From CAZVLE01 sp964627855 (GTDB taxonomy: Bacteria > Bacillota > Dethiobacteria > DTU022): a DNA stretch of 22,988 nt. The first letter of the stretch is position 1. The number at the start of each line of letters is the position of its first letter. Below the pieces are notes generated by a model. That model saw nothing but the letters and a program-made list of their open reading frames with translations, did not search any database and was not told the origin of the DNA. The stretch lies in NCBI GenBank assembly GCA_964627855.1, contig CAZVLE010000065.1, forward strand, positions 1 through 22,988, given 5' to 3'. Below, in pieces: positions 14,470 to 21,386 of the stretch. The position numbers and the translations under genes were made by a program.

Positions 14470-15300
14470 TTGGCTATCTGGGATAGTATTTTTGCAGCGG
14501 TCCTTCAACTTAATGTTGAGTGGCGAGATATATTTGATATTATGATCATGACCTTTGTTTTTTACAGGCTGATTTTGATCATTCGCGGTACCAGGGCTGA
14601 ACAACTGGTCAAGGGTTTAATAGTTTTGCTCCTGGCTATGATTATCAGTGATTATATTGGTCTTGATGCCCTGCACTGGACTCTCCGTCAAACAATGACC
14701 GTAGGTCTCATCGCTATTCCCATAGTTTTTCAGCCTGAACTGCGCCGTGCCCTCGAACACCTCGGGCGGGGTAAAATATTCAGGCCTACTTACTGGAGCT
14801 GGAACCCTCAGGATTTTGATAACATGCTTGATGAACTGGGCAAGGCTATCTCGGTCCTGGTCAAGAAAAGGATTGGTGCCCTGGTCGTTATCGAGCGCAC
14901 TACCGGTTTGAAGGATTGGGTCGCTACGGGTATTCCCGTGGAGGGTGTGGTATCGGCAGAACTGATCATCAACATTTTTTTCCCGCGCAGTCCCTTACAT
15001 GACGGCGCAGTGATCATTCAGGGCAACCAGATTGTTGCCGCCGGTTGTTACCTGCCCCTGACCGAAGATCCCAACCTCAGCAAGGAACTGGGAACCAGGC
15101 ACAGGGCCGGAATCGGCATTACTGAAATCTCCGATGCGGTGGCAATTATTATTTCCGAGGAGACCGGCATCATTTCCCTGGCTCATGACGGGGTTTTAAC
15201 CCGCTATCTTGATGAGAAGAAACTGAGGATTCTGCTCGGTGATCTGATATCACCGGAAAGAACAGAAGGTTTCAGCCTCTTGTCCTGGAGGAATAAATAG
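14470..15300 (+). CDS. cdaA: Diadenylate cyclase CdaA
   Basis: Membrane enzyme making cyclic di-AMP from two ATP. The 276-residue protein has three N-terminal membrane segments (about 22-38, 46-60, 74-88) and a cytoplasmic DAC domain from about 95. The active-site DGA is at 178-180 (SPLHDGAVII) and RHR at 210-212 (GTRHRAGIGITEISDAVAIIISEETG). Translation starts at TTG 14470, with GAGGG at 14454-14458; spacing of 11 bases is a little long. The next gene, cdaR, encodes its regulator, and glmM follows, the classical Firmicute arrangement in which GlmM can bind and inhibit CdaA. c-di-AMP controls potassium and osmolyte transport. Confidence 0.96.
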   Translation: MAIWDSIFAAVLQLNVEWRDIFDIMIMTFVFYRLILIIRGTRAEQLVKGLIVLLLAMIISDYIGLDALHWTLRQTMTVGLIAIPIVFQPELRRALEHLGRGKIFRPTYWSWNPQDFDNMLDELGKAISVLVKKRIGALVVIERTTGLKDWVATGIPVEGVVSAELIINIFFPRSPLHDGAVIIQGNQIVAAGCYLPLTEDPNLSKELGTRHRAGIGITEISDAVAIIISEETGIISLAHDGVLTRYLDEKKLRILLGDLISPERTEGFSLLSWRNK

Positions 15301-15305
15301 CAATC

Positions 15306-15995
15306 ATGGAAAAGGTTTTTCGCAGTAATAAGTTTGCGCTTTTCCTGGCCATTTTTATGGCTTTGATTTTATGGCTATTTGTAACCGGAGATAAAATTAC
15401 CCGGACAACCCCGACCCGTATTGCCTGGGAAGTGCCACTGCGTATAGAAAATCTCGATCAGGAATATGTGGTTACAGATATACCGAATACAGTTGATATC
15501 ATCCTCGAGGGGCTTCCGGAAGACTTTGAAGACTTAACTTTGGAAGAAATCGATGCTTTCGTGGACCTGAGTGGAAGGGACCCCGGCAACCACCTGATCA
15601 AAGTTGAGGGGCAGCCCCCCCGTGGTTTGAGCATTATATTAATTGAGCCGGAGCAGGTCAGACTATCAATAGAAGCTTATATCACGGAAGATTTTGCTGT
15701 AGAAGTTGAAATGATTGGCGAGCCGGCCACCGGCTGGCAGCTGGTAGAATACAGCGTTGTACCGGAAGAAGTTTTGATCGGCGCTCCGGAATCTATTTTC
15801 GAAAATGTTGCCAGTGTTCAGCTTTTAATTGACATTACCGGTATGCGCCTGATTGAGAGCGTTGAACTATCGCCACTGGCCTATGATGAAGAGGGAATGC
15901 GGGTCTATGATCTGATCATTGATCCAAACCTGATTACCGTGCGGCTCGAATTTGAAAGGATTCTTGATCCGGAAGCAGAAAATAATACTTCTTAA
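15306..15995 (+). CDS. cdaR: CdaR (YbbR-domain) regulator of CdaA, short form
   Basis: A 229-residue protein with one N-terminal membrane anchor (residues about 9-27) and an extracytoplasmic part made of YbbR repeats. I can place about two repeats (roughly 40-125 and 130-215), against four in the 480-residue Bacillus subtilis protein. The region is acidic and beta-rich, with VPLRIENLDQEYVV and LSIEAYITEDFAVEVEMIGEP as typical repeat strands. CdaR modulates diadenylate cyclase activity from outside the membrane. GGAGGAAT (15287-15294) precedes the ATG at 15306, five bases beyond the cdaA stop, so translation is likely coupled. Identity rests on both domain and position. Confidence 0.92.
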   Translation: MEKVFRSNKFALFLAIFMALILWLFVTGDKITRTTPTRIAWEVPLRIENLDQEYVVTDIPNTVDIILEGLPEDFEDLTLEEIDAFVDLSGRDPGNHLIKVEGQPPRGLSIILIEPEQVRLSIEAYITEDFAVEVEMIGEPATGWQLVEYSVVPEEVLIGAPESIFENVASVQLLIDITGMRLIESVELSPLAYDEEGMRVYDLIIDPNLITVRLEFERILDPEAENNTS

Positions 15996-16007
15996 GGGGG
16001 TTTTTTA

Positions 16008-17348
16008 TTGGGGAAATTATTTGGTACCGATGGAATCAGGGGTGTTGCCAACCGTGATTTTACCCCTGAGCTGGCTTTTCGCATTGGAAGAATTACGGCC
16101 TGGATGCTGGGTCGACAACAGAGTAAACCGCTATTTGTTATTGGACGCGATACTCGTCTATCAGGTTCCATGCTGGAAGGAGCCCTTTCTGCCGGTATTG
16201 CTTCTGCCGGTGGCGAGGTTCGTATCCTGGGTATTGTTTCAACCCCGGCGGCAGCTTTTCTGACCAGGGAGCTCAAAGCCTCGGCCGGGTTTATGATATC
16301 CGCCTCGCATAACCCCATAGAAGATAATGGTTTAAAAATATTTGACAGTCGCGGCTTCAAGTTGCCCGATGAGTTGGAAAGCAAGATTGAAAATTTCTAC
16401 TTCCAGGGACTTGATGAGCTTCCCCGACCCGAGGGACTGAAGCTTGGTCAAGCACTGATCGCTGAAGAAGCGCTTGAGCAATATCTTCTGCACCTGGAGA
16501 AGAGTGCTGTTTCGCTGAAAGGGTTGAGCCTGGTGACCGATTGTGCTCACGGTGCCTCCTGCAGGGTGGCCGGTGAATTGCTGCAGCGTCTCGGAGCCAG
16601 GGTAGAAAGCATTCACGATGAACCTGACGGCAGTCTAATCAATGTTAAGTGCGGTGCCACTGATACAGGTGATCTGAAGCAGGCTGTTGTTAAAAGCGGA
16701 GCCTCGCTCGGCCTGGCCTTTGACGGTGATGCCGATCGTCTTATTGCGGTGGATGAAAGGGGCTGTGAAGTTGACGGAGATGCAGTAATGGCCGTATGTG
16801 TTATTGACATGGTCAAAAAAGGCCGTCTGGCCAGGAATACTCTTGTTACAACCGTAATGAGCAATGGTGGGCTCGACATCCTGGCTGAAAAACATGGCAT
16901 CGAAATCATGCGCACTGCTGTTGGTGATCGCTACGTGTTGGAGAAAATGATCGAAGGTGGATTTAACCTTGGTGGTGAGCAGTCCGGGCATATTATTTTT
17001 TCCGACTATGCCACTACCGGCGATGGTTTGTTGACGGCCCTGCAGTTGTTAAAGATAGTGCAGCAGGAGCAGCAGCCCCTGTCGGAGCTCGCTGCTGTTC
17101 TGGAACGTTTACCTCAGGTCCTGGTCAACCAGAAGGTCGAGAAGAAAGAAGGGTGGGCGGAGAACCCCAGGATTAGCACGGCCATTGAACAGGTTAAGCA
17201 AAAACTGGGGCGCCACGGCCGGATTCTTGTTCGCCCTTCCGGAACGGAACCGAAAATAAGAGTAATGATTGAAGCGCCTCTGGAAAAAGATCAACTTACT
17301 GAATATGCCCAGTACCTGGCGGAAATAATAGCTGCAGAGCAAGGTTGA
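16008..17348 (+). CDS. glmM: Phosphoglucosamine mutase
   Basis: Converts glucosamine-6-phosphate to glucosamine-1-phosphate for UDP-GlcNAc and peptidoglycan. The 446-residue protein has every alpha-phosphohexomutase signature: GTDGIRGVAN at 6-15, the phosphoserine loop MISASHNP with Ser100, the magnesium loop FDGDADR (Asp239, Asp241, Asp243), the sugar-binding GGEQSGH and the phosphate-binding RPSGTEPKIR near the C-terminus. Length is standard. The TTG start at 16008 has AAGGGGG (15994-16000) seven bases upstream, overlapping the end of cdaR, which points to coupled translation. Its position after cdaA-cdaR is conserved in Firmicutes, and its product feeds the same pathway as the downstream glmS. 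Confidence 0.98.
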   Translation: MGKLFGTDGIRGVANRDFTPELAFRIGRITAWMLGRQQSKPLFVIGRDTRLSGSMLEGALSAGIASAGGEVRILGIVSTPAAAFLTRELKASAGFMISASHNPIEDNGLKIFDSRGFKLPDELESKIENFYFQGLDELPRPEGLKLGQALIAEEALEQYLLHLEKSAVSLKGLSLVTDCAHGASCRVAGELLQRLGARVESIHDEPDGSLINVKCGATDTGDLKQAVVKSGASLGLAFDGDADRLIAVDERGCEVDGDAVMAVCVIDMVKKGRLARNTLVTTVMSNGGLDILAEKHGIEIMRTAVGDRYVLEKMIEGGFNLGGEQSGHIIFSDYATTGDGLLTALQLLKIVQQEQQPLSELAAVLERLPQVLVNQKVEKKEGWAENPRISTAIEQVKQKLGRHGRILVRPSGTEPKIRVMIEAPLEKDQLTEYAQYLAEIIAAEQG

Positions 17349-17387
17349 GATTTTTATAATATTGGACCTGACCCTGGAGGTTTATCT

Positions 17388-19226
17388 ATGTGCGGTATTG
17401 TCGGTTACAGCGGCCGCAAAGCGGCAACTGCTGTAATAATAGACGGTTTGCAAAAATTGGAGTATCGTGGTTACGATTCAGCTGGCATTGCCCTCCAGCT
17501 TGAAGGAAATCTGGCTATCAGTAAAACTGCCGGTTCAGTGGCTGATCTTGCCGAAACCCTCACGGGGGAACATAGCGCTGCAAAGGCCGGTATAGGTCAT
17601 ACCCGTTGGGCTACCCATGGCCGGCCGACCGATCAGAATGCCCATCCCCACTGCAGCTGCAATGGTAGTATTGCCCTTGTTCATAACGGTATTATCGAAA
17701 ATTATCGTTCGCTGCGGCAGTGGTTAATGGAGCAAGGCGGTCACAGCTTCAGCTCTGAAACCGACACGGAGATCCTGGTTCACCTGATCGAAGAATATTA
17801 CAGTGGCGATCTTATGGCAGCCCTGCGCCAGGCGGTAGAGAGGGTAGAGGGGTCTTATGCCCTGGTGGCGATTAGCGCTGCAGAGCCAGGCCGCCTGATT
17901 TGTGCCCGCAAGGACAGCCCCCTGATTATAGGCCTGGGCGAAGGAGAAAACCTGGTAGCTTCCGATCTTCCTGCCCTGATCGCTCACACCCGTAATACAC
18001 TGGTTCTCGAAGACGGGGAGTTTGCTTCTCTCACGGCGGAGGAAGTGCAGATCTATGATGGTGAAGGCCAACCTGTTGAAAGAGAAATATTTAGGGTCAC
18101 CTGGGATGTTGAAGCGGCGGAAAAAGAGGGTTTCGACCACTTTATGCTCAAGGAAATTATGGAACAGCCTAAGGCGGTTAGAGAAACCTTGCGCCAGCGT
18201 ATTGATCATGAAGCCGGCAAGGTAGACTTGAGCGAGCTTTCTTTCTCCAGGGAGGAGCTGGCCGGGATCAGTAAGATCAATCTTGTTGCCTGCGGCACCG
18301 CTTACCATGCCGGATTGCTGGGCAAAGCTGTGATTGAACAGCTGGCAGGGGTGCCGGTAGAAGTAGATGTTGCTTCAGAGTTTCGCTACCGTGAACCCTT
18401 GCTGGAAAAAGAGCAGCTCCTTGTTGTGATTAGCCAGTCCGGTGAAACTGCTGATACTTTAGCGGCCCTTCGTCTGGCCCGACGTAAGGGCATCAAGGTG
18501 TTGGCGATTACCAACGTGGTAGGCAGTTCAGTTTCCCGTGAGGCAGATGAGGTCCTTTATACCTGGGCCGGTCCGGAAATAGCGGTTGCCTCAACGAAGG
18601 CTTACCTGACCCAGTTGATTGCCCTTTACCTTTTAGCCCTCTACCTAGGTGAGGCGCGTGGGGCAATTACGGGGGCATTATCATCAGAACTTGTCAGTGG
18701 CCTGACATCCCTGCCTGACCAGCTAAAAAAAGTTCTCTGTGAAGAGAACCTGGCTAAAATGCAGGACTATTGTAAACATCTGGCCACCTGGGAAAGTGCT
18801 TTTTTTGTCGGACGCAATTTAGATTGCCCGGTAGCAATGGAGGGGGCGCTTAAACTAAAAGAAATTTCCTATATTCATGCCGAGGCCTACGCCGCCGGTG
18901 AATTGAAGCACGGCCCCCTGGCCTTAATCGTCGAGGGCATTCCAGTTATTGCCCTTGCTACCCAGAAAGCTGTTCTTGACAAGACCCTGAGCAATATTCA
19001 GGAAGTAAAAGCACGTGGCGGAGCGGTCTTTGCCATTACCCAGGAAGGTTTTTCAGACGTAGCCCGTCAGGTTGACGCTGTTTTTGAATTGCCTGCTGTC
19101 AAAGATATCCTGGCCCCGGTTTTGAGTGCAGTGCCGACGCAGCTCATCGCCTACTATGCCGCGATTGCCCGTGGCAGTTCCGTTGATAAGCCCCGCAATC
19201 TGGCTAAAAGCGTAACGGTGGAATAA
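17388..19226 (+). CDS. glmS: Glutamine-fructose-6-phosphate aminotransferase (isomerizing)
   Basis: Makes glucosamine-6-phosphate from fructose-6-phosphate and glutamine, the entry to amino-sugar synthesis. The 612-residue protein begins MCGIVGYSG, so Cys2 becomes the N-terminal nucleophile of the glutaminase domain (to about 220; HTRWATHG, HNGIIENY and SETDTE are present). Two SIS isomerase domains follow (about 285-410 and 455-590; ACGTAYHAG, ISQSGETADT, EGALKLKEISYIHAEAYAAGELKHGP), and the chain ends LAKSVTVE. CTGGAGG (17374-17380) precedes the ATG by seven bases. Only 39 bases separate it from glmM, so the glmS ribozyme found in many Firmicutes is absent. A perfect TATAAT at 17355-17360 has no matching -35. 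Confidence 0.98.
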   Translation: MCGIVGYSGRKAATAVIIDGLQKLEYRGYDSAGIALQLEGNLAISKTAGSVADLAETLTGEHSAAKAGIGHTRWATHGRPTDQNAHPHCSCNGSIALVHNGIIENYRSLRQWLMEQGGHSFSSETDTEILVHLIEEYYSGDLMAALRQAVERVEGSYALVAISAAEPGRLICARKDSPLIIGLGEGENLVASDLPALIAHTRNTLVLEDGEFASLTAEEVQIYDGEGQPVEREIFRVTWDVEAAEKEGFDHFMLKEIMEQPKAVRETLRQRIDHEAGKVDLSELSFSREELAGISKINLVACGTAYHAGLLGKAVIEQLAGVPVEVDVASEFRYREPLLEKEQLLVVISQSGETADTLAALRLARRKGIKVLAITNVVGSSVSREADEVLYTWAGPEIAVASTKAYLTQLIALYLLALYLGEARGAITGALSSELVSGLTSLPDQLKKVLCEENLAKMQDYCKHLATWESAFFVGRNLDCPVAMEGALKLKEISYIHAEAYAAGELKHGPLALIVEGIPVIALATQKAVLDKTLSNIQEVKARGGAVFAITQEGFSDVARQVDAVFELPAVKDILAPVLSAVPTQLIAYYAAIARGSSVDKPRNLAKSVTVE

Positions 19227-19230
19227 AAAG

Positions 19231-19386
19231 ATGCCGATTCGTCTTCATACCCTGGCCTGGTTGCTCTTCCTGGTTTGTGGTGTCATTTATGTCGCTGCTT
19301 CTATCCGCGATCGAGATCCCCTGATGATTGCCGGCAGCGCCTTTTTTGTCATTGCTGTAATTATGTTTCTCATTCCTGAACAGTAG
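19231..19386 (+). CDS. Small two-span membrane protein, unknown function
   Basis: A 51-residue ORF beginning MPIRLHTLAWLLFLVCGVIY and ending in a second hydrophobic segment followed by PEQ. There are two predicted membrane spans (about 8-24 and 32-48) joined by a short charged loop (IRDRDP). The ATG lies four bases after the glmS stop, with GGTGGA (19217-19222) inside the end of glmS, so translation is probably coupled. The operon terminator is downstream, so it belongs to the cdaA-cdaR-glmM-glmS unit. The codon choice and the clean alternation of hydrophobic and turn residues support a real gene. I do not recognise a named family. Confidence 0.65.
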   Translation: MPIRLHTLAWLLFLVCGVIYVAASIRDRDPLMIAGSAFFVIAVIMFLIPEQ

Positions 19387-19523
19387 GCTAACCTGGCGTA
19401 AAGGTTGCATTTCAGTTCTTGAAAGGCGCGTAATTTCATCCACTTAATCTGCCTTCGTTTCCGGGAAGTACTAGCTGCAAAAGGAAGGTATCCGCTATCT
19501 GTTAAGAAGAGCTTATGCTGCAT

Positions 19524-19562
19524 AAGGTGCGCTTGGCCGGGTTTTTAAGTGCGACCTTTTTT
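19524..19562 (+). terminator. Rho-independent terminator of the cdaA-glmS operon
   Basis: AAGGT-GCGCTT (19524-19534) pairs with AAGTGC-G-ACCTT (19547-19558), 11 pairs with one bulged G, around a 12-base loop. It runs into six T (19557-19562). Confidence 0.8.
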
Positions 19563-19579
19563 AGAAGGAGAGATGAATA

Positions 19580-19849
19580 ATGAAAAATGGTAAATGCCCC
19601 AAGTGTAAATCGAAAGAAGTTTACTCCGGGGAGAATATAAAACTAAAGAAAGGGGTTTATGGTGCCAATACAATTCCCCTGGGTGGTTTATTCGGAAGTC
19701 ATGTTGTTCTCGATAACTATGTTTGTGCCAATTGTGGATACCTGGAAAGCTATATCAACAAGAAAGAAGATCTTTTTAAAATTCGGTCCCAGTGGAAAGC
19801 TGTTGAGGCAAAGGGTTTAATGGGATTACTGCAGCAGAACGATCAATAA
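19580..19849 (+). CDS. Small zinc-ribbon protein
   Basis: An 89-residue protein with two Cys pairs forming a zinc ribbon: CPKC (C6, C9) and CANC (residues 49-52), the latter followed by GYLES as in ribbon folds. The insert between them (about 12-45) is glycine-rich and beta-like (KKGVYGANTIPLGGLFGSHVVLDNYV), and the C-terminal 30 residues look helical. AGAAGGAGAG (19563-19572) is a strong ribosome binding site. The gene begins right after a terminator, so its promoter is not obvious and may be read-through. Three bases separate it from the peptidase gene, so the two are likely co-translated. Similar short proteins are usually annotated hypothetical; function unknown. Confidence 0.8.
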   Translation: MKNGKCPKCKSKEVYSGENIKLKKGVYGANTIPLGGLFGSHVVLDNYVCANCGYLESYINKKEDLFKIRSQWKAVEAKGLMGLLQQNDQ

Positions 19850-19852
19850 ACA

Positions 19853-20590
19853 ATGAGAAAAACTCCTCAAGAAAAGCACTTTATTCACTTCAATAATACC
19901 GTCATACCATTTACCGTGGTCAGGAAAGATGTCAAACGCGTTAACCTGCGTGTCCGGTCTGATTCGACGGTGACAGTTTCTGCCGGCAGCAGGGTAACAT
20001 TAAGTTTTATTGAAGCCATGGTTCTCAGGCATGCGCCCTGGATTATCGGGAAACAGCATGAGCTGGCAGCGGCACATGAACAAGTTAAGGGCAGAAAATA
20101 TATTTCCGGGGAAATAATACCCTACCTGGGCCAAAATTATTCTATTTATTTGTTTGAGACTCAGGGTAAGGGTGAGGTCGTCTTTGACGGTCAGTTTTTC
20201 CAGCTATACGCGAGCAAGGACAGTGATGCGGCCTCCCGGGCCGGACTGCTCGAAGCATGGTATAAAAACGAGGCCAAAGTAGTTTTCAATCAATCACTTG
20301 ATAAAATGGCCGGCCTGGTAGCCGGTTACGGTATTGCAAAGCCGACCATGACGATCAGGAAAATGAAAAGCAGATGGGGTTCCTGTTCCTGCGAGAAGCA
20401 TAAGATAACTATCAACAGTGAGTTGATAAAAACTCCGCTATCGTGTATTGATTATGTTATTTTGCATGAACTGGCCCACTTCAAATGCAGGAATCACGAT
20501 GCATCATTTTACGACTTTTTAGGCAAGCTGATGCCGGACTGGAAAGAGCAGAAGGCTCTCTTGAAAAACCTACCCCTCTCTTTTATCTGA
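19853..20590 (+). CDS. YgjP/DUF45-type zinc metallopeptidase
   Basis: A 245-residue protein of the YgjP-like (DUF45, M48-related) family. The signature RKMKSRWGSCS (169-179) precedes the zinc motif HELAH (His205, Glu206, His209), and His215 in RNHDASFYDFL is a likely third ligand. The N-terminal half (about 10-110) is the beta-rich DUF45 part (VKRVNLRVRSDSTVTVSA). It is a predicted cytoplasmic hydrolase; the natural substrate is unknown. Homologues are sometimes found beside restriction or defence genes, but no such genes are seen here. The ATG at 19853 is four bases after the preceding stop and has no good ribosome binding site, so it depends on coupling. Confidence 0.88.
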   Translation: MRKTPQEKHFIHFNNTVIPFTVVRKDVKRVNLRVRSDSTVTVSAGSRVTLSFIEAMVLRHAPWIIGKQHELAAAHEQVKGRKYISGEIIPYLGQNYSIYLFETQGKGEVVFDGQFFQLYASKDSDAASRAGLLEAWYKNEAKVVFNQSLDKMAGLVAGYGIAKPTMTIRKMKSRWGSCSCEKHKITINSELIKTPLSCIDYVILHELAHFKCRNHDASFYDFLGKLMPDWKEQKALLKNLPLSFI

Positions 20591-20591
20591 A

Positions 20592-20708
20592 ACTGGTGCG
20601 ACTTTATTTAAAGAAGCCCTTCGTGGCTATGACTTGCTGGCCAGGGTTGGCGGTGATGAATTTGCTCTGGCATTACCCGAACGAAAAGAGAAACCGGTGA
20701 AAACATGA
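20592..20708 (+). pseudogene. Remnant of a GGDEF (diguanylate cyclase) domain
   Basis: In the frame starting at 20592 the codons read TGATLFKEALRGYDLLARV, then GGDEFALALPE, and end at TGA (20706-20708). The helix plus RVGGDEF is the catalytic core of diguanylate cyclases (GYDLLARVGGDEFALALPE). There is no start codon; the frame is closed by TGA at 20562 upstream, and everything before and after this core of the domain is missing. It abuts the end of the metallopeptidase gene, so a deletion or rearrangement probably joined the two. Not expected to be translated as a functional enzyme. Confidence 0.8.
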
Positions 20709-20763
20709 TTTAGATTTATTAATAAGACCTCCTCTCCTTTCCAAATCCCCTTTCAATGGTGGT

Positions 20764-20792
20764 TATATTTGTTTCAACAGAAACCAAATATA
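20764..20792. repeat. Inverted repeat (hairpin)
   Basis: TATATTTG-TTTC (20764-20775) and GAAA-C-CAAATATA (20780-20792) are complementary over 12 pairs with one bulged C and a four-base AACA loop. No T-run follows on either strand that would make it a clear terminator. Confidence 0.6.
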
Positions 20793-20925
20793 CGTAGATA
20801 ATTATTAGAATATTGCTAATAGATATCTGAGCATCCCCTATGGTACGCTACAAGTGTATACTGAAGGGGCGTCTAGACATTATGCCTTTGGTTTTTACTG
20901 TGAGGGAAGGCTTCTCGGAGATCGT

Positions 20926-20965
20926 TTAGTGTGATTAGGTAGAACTTGTTTGACTATCACGCTAA
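20926..20965. repeat. Inverted repeat before the 39-residue ORF
   Basis: TTAGTGTGAT (20926-20935) and ATCACGCTAA (20956-20965) are inverted repeats of ten positions with one G-T pair, separated by 20 bases. The position just upstream of the small ORF at 20985 would suit an operator or an RNA hairpin. Confidence 0.5.
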
Positions 20966-20984
20966 GAAAGGAAGACCAACCATC

Positions 20985-21104
20985 ATGACTGAGCAAATGA
21001 TCAAAGAAACAGAAACCCATAAGATCAGGCAGAATAGTAATGTAGCACAGCGTATTATATTTTCGTCACGGCCAGACCACTTCGGGTTTAATATCCTGGA
21101 GTAG
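20985..21104 (+). CDS. Possible 39-residue ORF of unknown function
   Basis: ATG at 20985 opens a 39-codon frame beginning MTEQMIKETETHKIRQNS and ending FGFNILE before TAG (21102-21104). AAAGGAAG (20967-20974) lies ten bases upstream, a reasonable ribosome binding site, and an inverted repeat precedes it. The protein is hydrophilic, without membrane segments or motifs I recognise. It may be the surviving N-terminal end of a longer gene, since the region shows other decay. No similar neighbour helps to assign it. Weak call. Confidence 0.3.
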   Translation: MTEQMIKETETHKIRQNSNVAQRIIFSSRPDHFGFNILE

Positions 21105-21386
21105 TTTAACAGACTTAAATGGCTATTCTAACTAAAAATAATGAATGCCACTTCGGTTGTCATTCACCACACTACTGTCAGTAAAATAATACGCAAATTA
21201 TTGTAGGAAATGTAATATTTCAAGACCTGACCCCTCTTCCCTTAGATGGTGAAGATTTAAATATTTATAGAGTTAAGTACTGCAAACTGGTCCCCTATTA
21301 TGCTTGCCTTTTTTTATACCTGTTATGTCATTGGCTAAAGAGAAATTTAAAATCATTTTAATGCTAAATGAACTGGTGAATATCAA

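Larger units (their letters stand above)
20709..21386. other. AT-rich decayed intergenic region
   Basis: This stretch of about 680 bases carries no convincing gene apart from a possible 39-residue ORF. It is visibly richer in A and T than the flanking genes. It contains two clear hairpins (20764-20792 and 20926-20965), and near 21214-21234 a sequence ending AAGACCTGACCCC that resembles a motif at the ends of small transposon-like elements. The GGDEF remnant lies at its left edge, so I read it as a site of past insertion and deletion. Confidence 0.5.

Noticed and set aside
17349..17387. glmS ribozyme or internal promoter
   Set aside because: The 39-base gap is far too short for the ribozyme. 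A perfect TATAAT at 17355-17360 has no -35 partner at usable spacing.
20485..20700. 71-residue plus-strand ORF overlapping the peptidase end and the GGDEF remnant
   Set aside because: It is in a different frame from both and its translation shows no coherent protein features; the neighbouring frame explains the coding signal.
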